A stretch of DNA of 34,503 nucleotides, from positions 1-34,503 of the forward strand of contig NZ_JARIBH010000074.1 in assembly GCF_029264495.1 (NCBI RefSeq), read 5' to 3'. The position numbers and the translations under genes are program-made. How positions within the stretch are numbered: position 1 is the stretch's first letter; each line of letters starts with the position of its first letter. The notes under the pieces were generated by a model. It was given only the letters and a program-made list of their open reading frames with translations. It had not been told where the DNA came from and did not search any database. Source of the DNA: Peptacetobacter sp. (GTDB lineage Bacteria; Bacillota; Clostridia; Peptostreptococcales; Peptostreptococcaceae). Below, one piece after another: positions 15,631-24,660 of this stretch.

Positions 15631-15685
15631 AAAAGTATCTAGTAATTATTACTGTTTATTTCAGTATAATCACTAGATACCTTTT
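15631..15685 (-). terminator. Terminator of the U32-NUDIX unit
   Basis: A long stem: GTATCTAGT pairs with ACTAGATAC, continuing inward through ATTATTACTG and CAGTATAAT. The minus strand continues into TTTTTTATT. It is just past the NUDIX gene stop. Confidence 0.8.
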
Positions 15686-15691
15686 CATACT

Positions 15692-16174
15692 TTAGTAGAA
15701 ATCTACGTGATATTTATCCAAGATTTCCTCTTTATATTCAATTTTTGCATTAAACACCTTTTTAGTAGCTACCCACTCTAAAAATACTCTATCTCCATCC
15801 CACATATTTAAGTCCATAACCTTATCGTTATCGACCCAAAGAAGTCTACCCTCTGGACAATCATCCAATCTATCCTCTGGAACCTCTCCTTCAAAATCTC
15901 TACAACTAAATATAAACATATACCAGTTGTCGTCATTTGCAAATTTAGGGAAAGAAATAAGTCCATGGTATCTTAAAGAATTTACAGTTAATCCAGTTTC
16001 TTCTTTAATCTCTCTTATTATACATTCTTCTGGTGTTTCTCCAAACTCAAATTTTCCACCAATACCAACATACTTTCCTTCGTGTACGTCGTTTTTCTTT
16101 TTATTTCTATAAAGCATAAGTGTTTTACCATCTTTTTCAATATAGCAAATTGTTGTAAGTACTGTATTATTCAT
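15692..16174 (-). CDS. NUDIX hydrolase, MutT/8-oxo-dGTP diphosphatase-like
   Basis: A 160-residue hydrolase with an intact Nudix box (GKFEFGETPEECIIREIKEE, then TGL), the metal-binding helix that cleaves nucleoside diphosphate linkages. The closest type is the MutT/YtkD group that sanitises oxidised nucleotides, but NUDIX substrates cannot be set from the box alone. ATG 16174 is chosen because AAAGGAG lies 9 bases upstream; TTG 16183 is an alternative. It starts one base after the U32 stop, so the two are translationally coupled. Confidence 0.85.
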   Translation of the reverse strand: MNNTVLTTICYIEKDGKTLMLYRNKKKNDVHEGKYVGIGGKFEFGETPEECIIREIKEETGLTVNSLRYHGLISFPKFANDDNWYMFIFSCRDFEGEVPEDRLDDCPEGRLLWVDNDKVMDLNMWDGDRVFLEWVATKKVFNAKIEYKEEILDKYHVDFY

Positions 16175-16175
16175 A

Positions 16176-18605
16176 TTACTCAACTCCTTTGTAAAAATGA
16201 GCTGTTGTATAATTTCTATTTTTATTTAATATATTTTTTGCAGTATCACTTAATTCAAAGTCATTTTCTGTTGTTTCTATATATGCTTTAGTTATTTCTC
16301 TAATTTCTATTGGATTTTCTATTGTAAAATCTAATCTAAAGAAATCCACACCAGTTTCTGCAACATCTTCAAGATTTTCTATCATTATTGTAGGTTCAGA
16401 ATTGTATATTGTAGTTCTACAGAATTCATTTTGAGATAATCTAAATTTATTTCCTTTTTGGTCTTCTAACATATATTTATCTTTTCTACATTCTGCACAT
16501 CTTTTATCTTTTTTGCAATCTCTAACAATAACTCCCATTGGACAGTATTCACTTATCATCATAGGTGTGTATCCGTATACAACTGTTTCTATTTCAGCAT
16601 CTGTATATTTTATAGATTCTTTTATTTCACTAACATTCATCTCTTGAGATATACAAATACTTTCCATTCCACTACTTCTAAGCCAATTCATACTTTCACC
16701 ATTGAAAGCATTTAAAGACCAATCAGCTCTTATTCCACAGCCACAATTTTCTGTAAAGAATTTTATTTCTCCCCAACTAGCTACAAGTACAGAATCCTCT
16801 TCTGATATATTATCTATTATTTTATCAAATACTTTATAATCATTATTTCTCATAATTCTAGGTGCAGAGTATATTATCTTTTTGTTGTTATTATATGCAA
16901 TTTTTTTAGCTTCTTCAAAATCATACAGATTATCATAATATATTGTATCGATATCTAAATCTACTATAGCTTTTAATTGTTCAATATTTTTAACTTTAAC
17001 TCTTATTTTAGGTTCTTCTTCCATATGTTCTGGTCTTTTATCTTCAATATAATATTTTATTTCTTTTGATTTTAAACTTCTACCAATAACTTTTTCTCTA
17101 GATTCAGATAGTTTTTCTATAGCTTCTCTTCTCATTTTATTTATAAGACTTATAGGTATACTGATTCCATCTTCTATATCTATTTCTATATTTTCTACTC
17201 TATATGAAGTATTTCCAAGTTTTTCAAGTTGAGTTTTAACTTTTTCTTCTGACAATGCTACTTTCATAGCTTTTTCAGCTTCTTTTTCACATTCAATAGA
17301 TACAATATTTCCCTCAGTATCAGATATTTCTAAGACTGGTTTTTTAGATAAATTAGCTTTAAATCTCATATATACAGGAATTTTTATAAGTTCTTTATCA
17401 TTTTCAAATGTAGATTTAACTCTTTCTATTAAAGAATTATCCGATGTTTTAAATACTTCTTGATTTTTTCTAGCTTCTCCTACAAAATCAAGTTCTATAA
17501 TTTCTCCAGCAAATCCTATTTCACTTATTTCATTTCCTTTTATTATTCTACCTATTGTTCCTCCACCAAGATTTATTCCATCACCTTTTTTTAGTGTATT
17601 TTCTAATTTTATTTTTAATCTTTTTCTTTTTTTATTAAAATCTACAACTTTACCTATATAAAGACCTCTATTATTAGGTTTTTCTGAGTTCATAATATCT
17701 ATCCCTTTTTCGCCTAATATATATCCTTTAGTAAATTTTCTGTTGAATATAGTGTATAATTCATTCATTTCTTCAGAAGTTACACCAGTTTTTCCTGTAG
17801 ATATATAATTATCAGCTGCCTGTCTATATGCTGATACAACAGTTGCTACATATTCAGGTCTTTTCATTCTTCCTTCTATTTTTAAAGAAAGAACCCCAGC
17901 ATCTATTACTTCTCCAATTTCTTCTATTGTATTTAAATCTCTTGGACTAAGTAGATAATCCCCATTATTCTCCATAACTTCATCAGTTTCAATATCTATA
18001 AGTTCGTATTTTTGTCTACAAGGTTGTGCACATCTTCCTCTATTTCCTGATCTATTTCCTATCATACTACTCATTAGACATTGTCCTGAATAACATACAC
18101 AAAGTGCTCCATGTACAAATACTTCTATATCTATTTTTACCTTTGAACATATTTCTTTTATTTCTGTAACAGTTAATTCTCTAGCTAAAACAACTCTATC
18201 AAACCCTATACTTTTTAAGTATTCTACATCTTCAAGAGAATGTGCCGCCATTTGAGTACTTGCATGTATTTCAAAATCAGGAAGTTCTCTTTTTATAAGC
18301 ATTGCCATTCCTATATCCTGTACTATAACTGCATCTATATCTATATCATATAAAAATTTTATATATTCTATAAAATCTTCTACTTCATTTTGTTTGATAA
18401 GTGTATTTACTGTTACAAATAATTTTACACCCCTTGTATGACAATATTTTACTGCTTCTTGTAGTTCTTCTCTATCAAAATTATTTGCTGATGCTCTAGC
18501 ACTAAAATCTTTTCCACCTAGATATACTGCATTTGCTCCATTTTGAACTGCTGCTTTTAAAGCATCAAAACTTCCTACTGGTGCTAAAAGTTCTATATTA
18601 TTCAT
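16176..18605 (-). CDS. U32 family protein, large RlhA/YhbU-type (annotated as peptidase U32)
   Basis: An 809-residue protein with an N-terminal TIM-barrel-like U32 domain (ELLAPVGSFDALKAAVQNGA) and the family Cys set Cys169, 176, 192 and 196 (CYSGQCLMSS, then NRGRCAQPCR), which in studied members binds an iron-sulfur cluster. A DUF3656/collagenase-like middle follows, and a second Cys group lies near the C-terminus (CPMGVIVRDCKKDKRCAEC). Characterised relatives (RlhA, TrhP) hydroxylate rRNA or tRNA bases, and protease activity is doubtful. The length matches the RlhA-like class. It has its own transcription unit with the NUDIX gene, separated from zapA by a terminator. Confidence 0.85.
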   Translation of the reverse strand: MNNIELLAPVGSFDALKAAVQNGANAVYLGGKDFSARASANNFDREELQEAVKYCHTRGVKLFVTVNTLIKQNEVEDFIEYIKFLYDIDIDAVIVQDIGMAMLIKRELPDFEIHASTQMAAHSLEDVEYLKSIGFDRVVLARELTVTEIKEICSKVKIDIEVFVHGALCVCYSGQCLMSSMIGNRSGNRGRCAQPCRQKYELIDIETDEVMENNGDYLLSPRDLNTIEEIGEVIDAGVLSLKIEGRMKRPEYVATVVSAYRQAADNYISTGKTGVTSEEMNELYTIFNRKFTKGYILGEKGIDIMNSEKPNNRGLYIGKVVDFNKKRKRLKIKLENTLKKGDGINLGGGTIGRIIKGNEISEIGFAGEIIELDFVGEARKNQEVFKTSDNSLIERVKSTFENDKELIKIPVYMRFKANLSKKPVLEISDTEGNIVSIECEKEAEKAMKVALSEEKVKTQLEKLGNTSYRVENIEIDIEDGISIPISLINKMRREAIEKLSESREKVIGRSLKSKEIKYYIEDKRPEHMEEEPKIRVKVKNIEQLKAIVDLDIDTIYYDNLYDFEEAKKIAYNNNKKIIYSAPRIMRNNDYKVFDKIIDNISEEDSVLVASWGEIKFFTENCGCGIRADWSLNAFNGESMNWLRSSGMESICISQEMNVSEIKESIKYTDAEIETVVYGYTPMMISEYCPMGVIVRDCKKDKRCAECRKDKYMLEDQKGNKFRLSQNEFCRTTIYNSEPTIMIENLEDVAETGVDFFRLDFTIENPIEIREITKAYIETTENDFELSDTAKNILNKNRNYTTAHFYKGVE

Positions 18606-18672
18606 ATTTTTATTCCTTTCTTTTTAATCTATATAATTAATTTTTCTAAATTTTTATTTAAATTTTGGCTAC

Positions 18673-18717
18673 AAAAAAGAGCCACTTTATATATTATATG
18701 TATCAAGTGACTCTTTT
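18673..18717 (-). terminator. Terminator of pheS-pheT-zapA
   Basis: AAAAGAGCCACTT pairs with AAGTGACTCTTTT (one wobble pair), and a T-run follows on the minus strand. It lies about 17 bp past the zapA stop. Confidence 0.8.
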
Positions 18718-18733
18718 TGCAATAATATTTATA

Positions 18734-19354
18734 TTATTTATTTATTTTATTTTTTAATTCAGTATTCTCTAATTGAAGTTCATAAGAAGTGTTTTGAAAT
18801 TCAGATGCTATCTGTTCTGCAACTTTTATTTTATTATTAGCTTCTTCTAATTTTAATTCTAGCTCTTTTACTTTTTCATCTACAATTTCTTCTTGAGAAA
18901 CAGGATTATTTTTTAATTCCAATATCTCTTTTTTCTTACTTTCTACTAAATCCATTAATTCTTTCATTTTTGATTCTAGTTCTTCAATTTCTGAATTTTT
19001 TTCTTCTAAATTACTATTTAAAGATTCTATTTCTTTATCTTTTTCTTTTATAGCAATACTTAATTTTTCTATTTCTTCTGCTGATTCATTTGAAACTACA
19101 TTTGATGGATTATTTTTTAATTCTTCCAACTCTTTTAGTATTTCTTCATTTTCTTCTGAACACTCAAATAATATATCAGCTATATTTAAAGCTGTAAGTA
19201 TTGAAACTGCTGAAACACTAAGTCTTGAATTTGCCTCTGCTATTGTACTCATTTCACTATCAACATATTCAGCTATTTTTTTCATTGTTTCAATAGACTT
19301 TTCACCTGTCATTTGATATTCAGAGCCTTGTATTTTTACGCTAACTTTATTCAT
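18734..19354 (-). CDS. zapA: Cell division protein ZapA with an extended coiled coil
   Basis: A 206-residue protein. Residues 1-90 match the ZapA domain (NKVSVKIQGSEYQMTGEKS, then MKKIAEYVDSEM) that binds FtsZ filaments and bundles them at the division site. Residues about 70-205 form a long, highly charged coiled coil, giving a protein roughly twice the usual ZapA length. The start is ATG 19354, since AGGAG lies 9 bases upstream; ATG 19363 abuts that site. It is 28 bp downstream of pheT and shares its T-box-controlled transcript, a common arrangement in Clostridia. Confidence 0.85.
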   Translation of the reverse strand: MNKVSVKIQGSEYQMTGEKSIETMKKIAEYVDSEMSTIAEANSRLSVSAVSILTALNIADILFECSEENEEILKELEELKNNPSNVVSNESAEEIEKLSIAIKEKDKEIESLNSNLEEKNSEIEELESKMKELMDLVESKKKEILELKNNPVSQEEIVDEKVKELELKLEEANNKIKVAEQIASEFQNTSYELQLENTELKNKINK

Positions 19355-19382
19355 TGGTTTCATCTCCTAATGATTAGTTTTA

Positions 19383-21776
19383 TTAAGCTCTTAATTCAGC
19401 ACCTAATTTTTCACTTAATTCTTTTAGTATATTTTCATGAACTGGTGCTATATCTTCATCAGTAAGAGTTTTTTCAGCACTTCTATAAGTTATACTGTAT
19501 GCTACTGATTTATATCCTGTTTCTATTTGAGAACCTTTGTATACATCAAATAATTTATAACTTTCTACTAATCCTTGTCCATTAGCTTTTATTATATCTT
19601 CTATATCTTTAACATATGTATCTTCTTTTACTGTAAGTGCTATATCTCTTGAAGTTGATGGATATTTTGGAAGAGCTTTAAATATTATCGTTCTATTAGA
19701 ATTTTCAAATACTACATCAGTATTTATTTCTGCTACATATACTCTTTGATTTAATCCGTAGTTTTCAAGAACATCTGGATGAAGTTCTCCTATGTAACCA
19801 ACTAATAGCCCTTCAATTTCTATTCTAGCACATCTTCCAGGATGGAATGTAGTATTTTCTTTTTCTGGAATTATTTCATATTCTTTCATTCCAACTCTTT
19901 CAAGAACTTTTTCTAATGCTCCTTTTAGTACAAAGAAATCAACTTCTTTTCCGTACATAGCCATACACATATTGTTTGATTCTGTTGGAAGTCCTTCTTT
20001 ATTTGGAGTAAATATATGACCACATTCAAATCCTGCAAATTCTGGATTTTTTCTAGACATATTTGTATATACTATATCAAGCATATTTGGTATCATTGTT
20101 GTTCTCATTACTGAAGTTTCTTCTCCAAGTGGGTTTAAAAGTTTTACAAACTGTCTTTTTGGAGAATCCATTGGTAATTTTATTTTATCAACTCCAGATG
20201 GACTTACAAATGAATAACTTAATACTTCATATAATCCTGTAGATAATGCTGTACTTCTTAATACATCATTAAATTTCTGTCTTTCAGTTTTTACTCCTGC
20301 TGTATAATTTCCTTCTAATTGTTTTGCTGGTATATTTTCAAATCCATATATTCTAGCTATTTCTTCTAATACATCAGCTTCTTGTTCCATATCTAATCTA
20401 AATGAAGGAACTTTTATTTCTAATTCTTCAGCTGAAATTAAATTACATTCAAATTCTAATGATTCTAATATTTCTATAAACTGAGATATAGGAAGATCTA
20501 CACCTAATCTAGCAGTTATTCTTTTAGGATTTACATTAAGAACTTTCTGTTCTTCTTTTGATGGATAGTTATCTTTTATTCCTTTTACAACTTTACCTGC
20601 TCCTAACATTTCAACTAACTGAGCAGCTCTATTTACAGCTAATTCAGCAAGATTAGGATCTATTCCTTTTTCAAATCTTGAAGATGATTCTGTTCTAAGA
20701 CCTAATTTTTTTGATGTAGCTCTTATATTTTCTGATTGGAAGTTTGCACTTTCAAATAATAATTCTGTAGTAGTATCTTTTATTTCTGAGTTTAGTCCAC
20801 CCATAACTCCAGCTAATGCTAAAGATTTTTCACCATCAGTTATAACTAGCATGTCTTTATCAAGAATTCTTTCTTGTTCATCTAATGTAGTGAATTTTTC
20901 GCCTTCTTTAGCATTTCTTACTACTATTTTTCCTGTTTTTATATCATTTAAGTCAAATGCATGCATAGGTTGACCCATTTCTAACATCACATAGTTTGTT
21001 ATATCTACTATATTATTTATCGGTCTAACTCCTGCTTCTATTAGTCTTCTTTGCATCCAATATGGAGATGGAGCTATTTTTACATCTTTAACAACTCTAG
21101 CTGTATATCTTTTGCAAAGTTCTGGATTATCTATTTCTATATTTATATCTATATTTTCATCACATTCTTCTTTTACAGATACTTCTGGATATTTTATTTT
21201 TTTGCCTAATGTAACTGCTGCTTCTCTAGCTATACCTATTACACATCTACAATCAGGTCTATTTGATGTTAATTCAAAGTCTATAACAGCATCATTTATA
21301 CCTAAAACTTCTTTAACATCTTTTCCTGTTTCATAACTATCTTCATAATCTAATAGGAATATACCATCTTTTTTATATTCTTCAACATATTTTTCATCTA
21401 TTCCAAGTTCTTCTGAAGAACACATCATACCTTCTGATACTTCGCCTCTTAGTTTCCCTTTTTTTATTTTTATTCCACCAGGAAGGCTTGCACCATGTAT
21501 TGCTAGAGGTATATAATCTCCAACTTTCACATTTTTTGCTCCTGTAACTATCTGAAGTTCTTTTTCTCCAGCATCTACTTTTGTCACTATTAACTTATCT
21601 GCATTTGGATGTGGATTTATTTCAAGTATTTTACCAACTACAACTTTATCTATATCTTCACCAAAATATTCAACAGTTTCCATTTTTGTACCTGTCATTG
21701 TCATCATATCGGCAAATTCTTTTACGTCCATATCTATATCCACGTAATCTCTTAACCATTTTACTGATACTAACAT
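19383..21776 (-). CDS. pheT: Phenylalanyl-tRNA synthetase beta subunit
   Basis: A 797-residue subunit that binds tRNA-Phe and edits mischarged Tyr. An N-terminal tRNA-binding OB domain lies at about 40-150 (VVGKILEINPHPNADKL), then the B3/B4 editing and B5 domains (DITNYVMLEMGQPMHAFD), a catalytic-like core and a C-terminal ferredoxin-like anticodon-binding domain (YPSTSRDIALTV to the end). Full length. GGAGG precedes ATG and the gene is 26 bp after pheS. Confidence 0.97.
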   Translation of the reverse strand: MLVSVKWLRDYVDIDMDVKEFADMMTMTGTKMETVEYFGEDIDKVVVGKILEINPHPNADKLIVTKVDAGEKELQIVTGAKNVKVGDYIPLAIHGASLPGGIKIKKGKLRGEVSEGMMCSSEELGIDEKYVEEYKKDGIFLLDYEDSYETGKDVKEVLGINDAVIDFELTSNRPDCRCVIGIAREAAVTLGKKIKYPEVSVKEECDENIDINIEIDNPELCKRYTARVVKDVKIAPSPYWMQRRLIEAGVRPINNIVDITNYVMLEMGQPMHAFDLNDIKTGKIVVRNAKEGEKFTTLDEQERILDKDMLVITDGEKSLALAGVMGGLNSEIKDTTTELLFESANFQSENIRATSKKLGLRTESSSRFEKGIDPNLAELAVNRAAQLVEMLGAGKVVKGIKDNYPSKEEQKVLNVNPKRITARLGVDLPISQFIEILESLEFECNLISAEELEIKVPSFRLDMEQEADVLEEIARIYGFENIPAKQLEGNYTAGVKTERQKFNDVLRSTALSTGLYEVLSYSFVSPSGVDKIKLPMDSPKRQFVKLLNPLGEETSVMRTTMIPNMLDIVYTNMSRKNPEFAGFECGHIFTPNKEGLPTESNNMCMAMYGKEVDFFVLKGALEKVLERVGMKEYEIIPEKENTTFHPGRCARIEIEGLLVGYIGELHPDVLENYGLNQRVYVAEINTDVVFENSNRTIIFKALPKYPSTSRDIALTVKEDTYVKDIEDIIKANGQGLVESYKLFDVYKGSQIETGYKSVAYSITYRSAEKTLTDEDIAPVHENILKELSEKLGAELRA

Positions 21777-21802
21777 CTATTTTTCCTCCCTATTTCTTCA
21801 GA

Positions 21803-22822
21803 TTAGAACTGATCTAAAAATCTAACGTCATTTTCAAATAATAATCTTATATCATCTATTCCATATTTAAGCATTGCAAGTCTTTCAACACCCATTCCTG
21901 CAGCAAATCCACTATAAATTTCTGGGTCTATTCCACAGTTTCTAAGTACATTAGGATGTACCATACCTGCACCTAATATTTCTATCCAACCTTCACCTTT
22001 ACAAACTGGGCAACCTTTACCACCACATTTAAAACAAGTAACATCTATCTCTGCACTTGGTTCAGTGAATGGGAAGTTATGAGGTCTGAATTTTGTATTT
22101 GTTTCATTTCCAAATAATTTCTGTACAAATGTATTTAAAGTTCCTTTAAATTCTGTCATTGTTATATCTTTTCCAACAACAAGAAGTTCTATCTGATGGA
22201 ACATTGGAGAATGTGTTGCATCAGGAGAATCTGATCTGAAACATCTACCTGGTGCTATTATTTTTATAGGTAAATCTTCTTTTTCCATAGTTCTTATCTG
22301 AACTGGAGATGTCTGAGTTCTTAATAATAAATCATCACTTATATAAAAAGTATCTGACATATCTCTTGATGGATGGTCTTTTGGTGCATTTAACGCATCA
22401 AAATTATTTCTAACTGTTTCCACTTCTGGACCTTCTGCTATTGAAAATCCCATACCTAAGAATATTTCTGTTACTTCATCTATTATTTTTGTAATAGGAT
22501 GTTTTTTACCAACTTTAAATTCTTTAGATGGCATTGTTACATCTATTACTTCTTCTGCTAATTTTTTCGCTTGCTCAGCTTTTTTTAATTCTGTTTTAGC
22601 ATTGTTTATTCCATCTTCTATAGCTGATCTAACTTCATTACCAACTTTTCCAACTATAGGTCTTTCTTCTGCTGATAATTTTCCCATTCCTTTTAATATT
22701 ATTGTAAGCTCACCTTTTTTACCAAGGTATTTAACTCTAAGACTTTCAGCTTTTTCTATACTGTCTGCCTCTGCTATTTCAGCTAATGCATTTTTTTGTA
22801 GCTCAAGTAGTTTTTCCTGCAT
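21803..22822 (-). CDS. pheS: Phenylalanyl-tRNA synthetase alpha subunit
   Basis: A 339-residue catalytic subunit. An N-terminal coiled coil (1-85) is followed by the class II core with motif 2 ([20 protein letters not shown]) and motif 3 ([12 protein letters not shown]). A Cys cluster [12 protein letters not shown] is typical of one PheS subgroup. It charges tRNA-Phe as an (alpha-beta)2 tetramer with PheT. ATG 22822 has AAAGGA 8 bases upstream; the ATG three codons earlier is too close to that site. Expression is set by the T-box upstream. Confidence 0.97.
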   Translation of the reverse strand: MQEKLLELQKNALAEIAEADSIEKAESLRVKYLGKKGELTIILKGMGKLSAEERPIVGKVGNEVRSAIEDGINNAKTELKKAEQAKKLAEEVIDVTMPSKEFKVGKKHPITKIIDEVTEIFLGMGFSIAEGPEVETVRNNFDALNAPKDHPSRDMSDTFYISDDLLLRTQTSPVQIRTMEKEDLPIKIIAPGRCFRSDSPDATHSPMFHQIELLVVGKDITMTEFKGTLNTFVQKLFGNETNTKFRPHNFPFTEPSAEIDVTCFKCGGKGCPVCKGEGWIEILGAGMVHPNVLRNCGIDPEIYSGFAAGMGVERLAMLKYGIDDIRLLFENDVRFLDQF

Positions 22823-22852
22823 TTTTATCATCCTTTCAAATATATTTTCAAT

Positions 22853-23093
22853 AAAAAAAGTCTTTCAATCCCAGCTAGGGACGAAAGACTATAATTCCGC
22901 GGTACCACCCTAGTAGCCTAATTATAATTTAGACCACCTCAAAAAATTTAACGCATTTTTTACGTCTCAACCTACACATATTAAACTTCAGTTGAGAAAC
23001 TCCAGAGTGAACTTCCTATGATATTCCAGAAGATTGCTCACAGCCTCGACAATCTATCTCTTTACTGAAAAAATTCATAGTACTTTTCTCTAT
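22853..23093 (-). promoter_or_regulatory. T-box leader of pheS-pheT-zapA
   Basis: The T-box sequence GGGTGGTACCGCGG is present on the minus strand (22897-22910). The terminator AGTCTTTC/GAAAGACT (22859-22866, 22883-22890) with an inner CCC/GGG and a T7 run lies just downstream. Stem I lies toward 23060, and a UUC triplet suited to tRNA-Phe is visible at 23007-23013. Uncharged tRNA-Phe would favour readthrough. Confidence 0.93.
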
Positions 23094-23099
23094 CAAAGT

Positions 23100-23128
23100 A
23101 TTTTATAAATTTTATGATTTATTTACAA
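23100..23128 (-). promoter_or_regulatory. Promoter of the pheST T-box operon
   Basis: TTGTAA (23123-23128), 17 bp, TAAAAT (23100-23105) on the minus strand, giving a start just ahead of the T-box stem I. Confidence 0.6.
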
Positions 23129-23159
23129 TTACTTGTAATTATATCATATTCAGATTATT

Positions 23160-23954
23160 CTATACAAGAGATTTTTTTATTTCATACATTAATATAGCAG
23201 AACTTATAGCTGCATTTAATGATTCTGCACTTCCATATATAGGTATTTTTACAAGTAAATCTGAGTTTTCAGCTATTATATCATCTATTCCATTTGCTTC
23301 ATTTCCTATTACAAGTGCAACTTTTTCACCGTATTCTACAGTATCATACCAATTTTCTGTATTTAACCAACTAGATACTATTTTTATTCCTTTAGCTTTC
23401 AATTTTTCTAACATTTCATCTCGTTTGGCAGGAATTATATTCATACTAAATATAGAACCCATTGTAGATCTTATTACCTTAGGATTATATATATCTACGC
23501 ATCCTTTTAGAGTTATTATAGTGTCTACTCCTGCAGCATCTGCTGTTCTTATTATTGTTCCCATATTTCCAGGATCTTGTATTCTATCGAGTACCACAAT
23601 ATATTTATCTTTATCTGTTAGATTATTTTCTAAGCTTTTCTTTTCATAAGATACTACTGCTAAAATTCCTTGTGTATTTTCAGTATCTATCATTTCATTA
23701 AAATTTTTATTTGTAGTTTTATATACTTTTATACCTTCATTTTCTAGTTTGGATAAAAATTTTCTATGTTCTTCTTTATTTTCAAAATCTTCATTTATAA
23801 ATACATAGTTTATGATATCTTTTTTTTCAAGTGCCAAACTTAAAATTCTATATCCTTCTATTATAAATTTACTTTCTTTATTTCTATTTTTTGATTTTAA
23901 TAATAATTTTGTACTCTTTATTTTTTCATTATCTTTACTACTTATTTCTATCAT
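23160..23954 (-). CDS. TrmH/SpoU family RNA 2'-O-methyltransferase
   Basis: A 264-residue SPOUT methyltransferase. An N-terminal RNA-substrate domain (1-105) has the FIIEGYRILSLAL signature. The knotted SAM-binding domain carries motif 1 (DPGNMGTIIRTADAAG), motif 2 (LVIGNEANGID) and motif 3 (IPIYGSAESLNAAISS). Members methylate ribose in 23S rRNA or tRNA; the exact site is not deducible. The start lies 3 bases after the ktrA stop, so it is coupled to the potassium-channel genes. Confidence 0.9.
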   Translation of the reverse strand: MIEISSKDNEKIKSTKLLLKSKNRNKESKFIIEGYRILSLALEKKDIINYVFINEDFENKEEHRKFLSKLENEGIKVYKTTNKNFNEMIDTENTQGILAVVSYEKKSLENNLTDKDKYIVVLDRIQDPGNMGTIIRTADAAGVDTIITLKGCVDIYNPKVIRSTMGSIFSMNIIPAKRDEMLEKLKAKGIKIVSSWLNTENWYDTVEYGEKVALVIGNEANGIDDIIAENSDLLVKIPIYGSAESLNAAISSAILMYEIKKSLV

Positions 23955-23957
23955 ATA

Positions 23958-24635
23958 TTATCTTCTCCCCACAGTTTCAATATTCTGATTGATTATATCT
24001 CTAATACTTGAGTTTTTACCTATTATAACTAGAATATTTCCACCTTCTAATTTTTCTTCTGGGGAAGGAGTTACATTTATATCTTTTCCACTCTTGATAG
24101 CTAGTACTGTTATTTCATATTTTATTCTAAGATCTAATTCTATAAGAGATTTTCCCATCCATTTTTTTGGAACAACAATTTCTACTATAGAGTATTCTGG
24201 ATCTAATTCTATATGGTCTAATATATTGTTTGAAACTAAATTGTGTGCTACTCTAACACCCATATCTCTTTCTGGGAAAACAACTCTGTCTGCACCTATC
24301 TTATAAAGAACTTTTGCTTGCAATTCATCTTTAGCCTTACATATTATCTCTTCTACACCCATTTCTTTTGCTATAAGTGTAGCCATTATAGATGCTCTTA
24401 TATCAGAACCTATCGCTATTATAGCTACATCAAAATTTCCTAATCCTAATGATCTAAGTGCCCGTTCATCTGTAACATCTACTATTGCTGCATGTGTTAC
24501 TTTATCTGAAAGATTTTGTATTATATCTTCATTTTTATCTATTGCCATAACTTGGTGTCCTAATAGATGCATTGTAGATGCAACTGATGCACCAAATCTC
24601 CCACATCCAATTACTATATATTGTTTTATACTCAT
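23958..24635 (-). CDS. ktrA: Potassium uptake regulatory subunit (KtrA/TrkA type)
   Basis: A 225-residue cytoplasmic gating protein. The RCK_N Rossmann domain has the nucleotide loop IGCGRFGASVA (GxGxxG at 10-15) and the acidic end AIDKNE. The RCK_C domain (about 140-220) is the part that binds c-di-AMP in Firmicute homologues. It forms an octameric ring under the KtrB/TrkH channel encoded 25 bp upstream. Full length. Confidence 0.92.
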   Translation of the reverse strand: MSIKQYIVIGCGRFGASVASTMHLLGHQVMAIDKNEDIIQNLSDKVTHAAIVDVTDERALRSLGLGNFDVAIIAIGSDIRASIMATLIAKEMGVEEIICKAKDELQAKVLYKIGADRVVFPERDMGVRVAHNLVSNNILDHIELDPEYSIVEIVVPKKWMGKSLIELDLRIKYEITVLAIKSGKDINVTPSPEEKLEGGNILVIIGKNSSIRDIINQNIETVGRR

Positions 24636-24660
24636 TTTATACTCTCCTAAAAATATAAAT

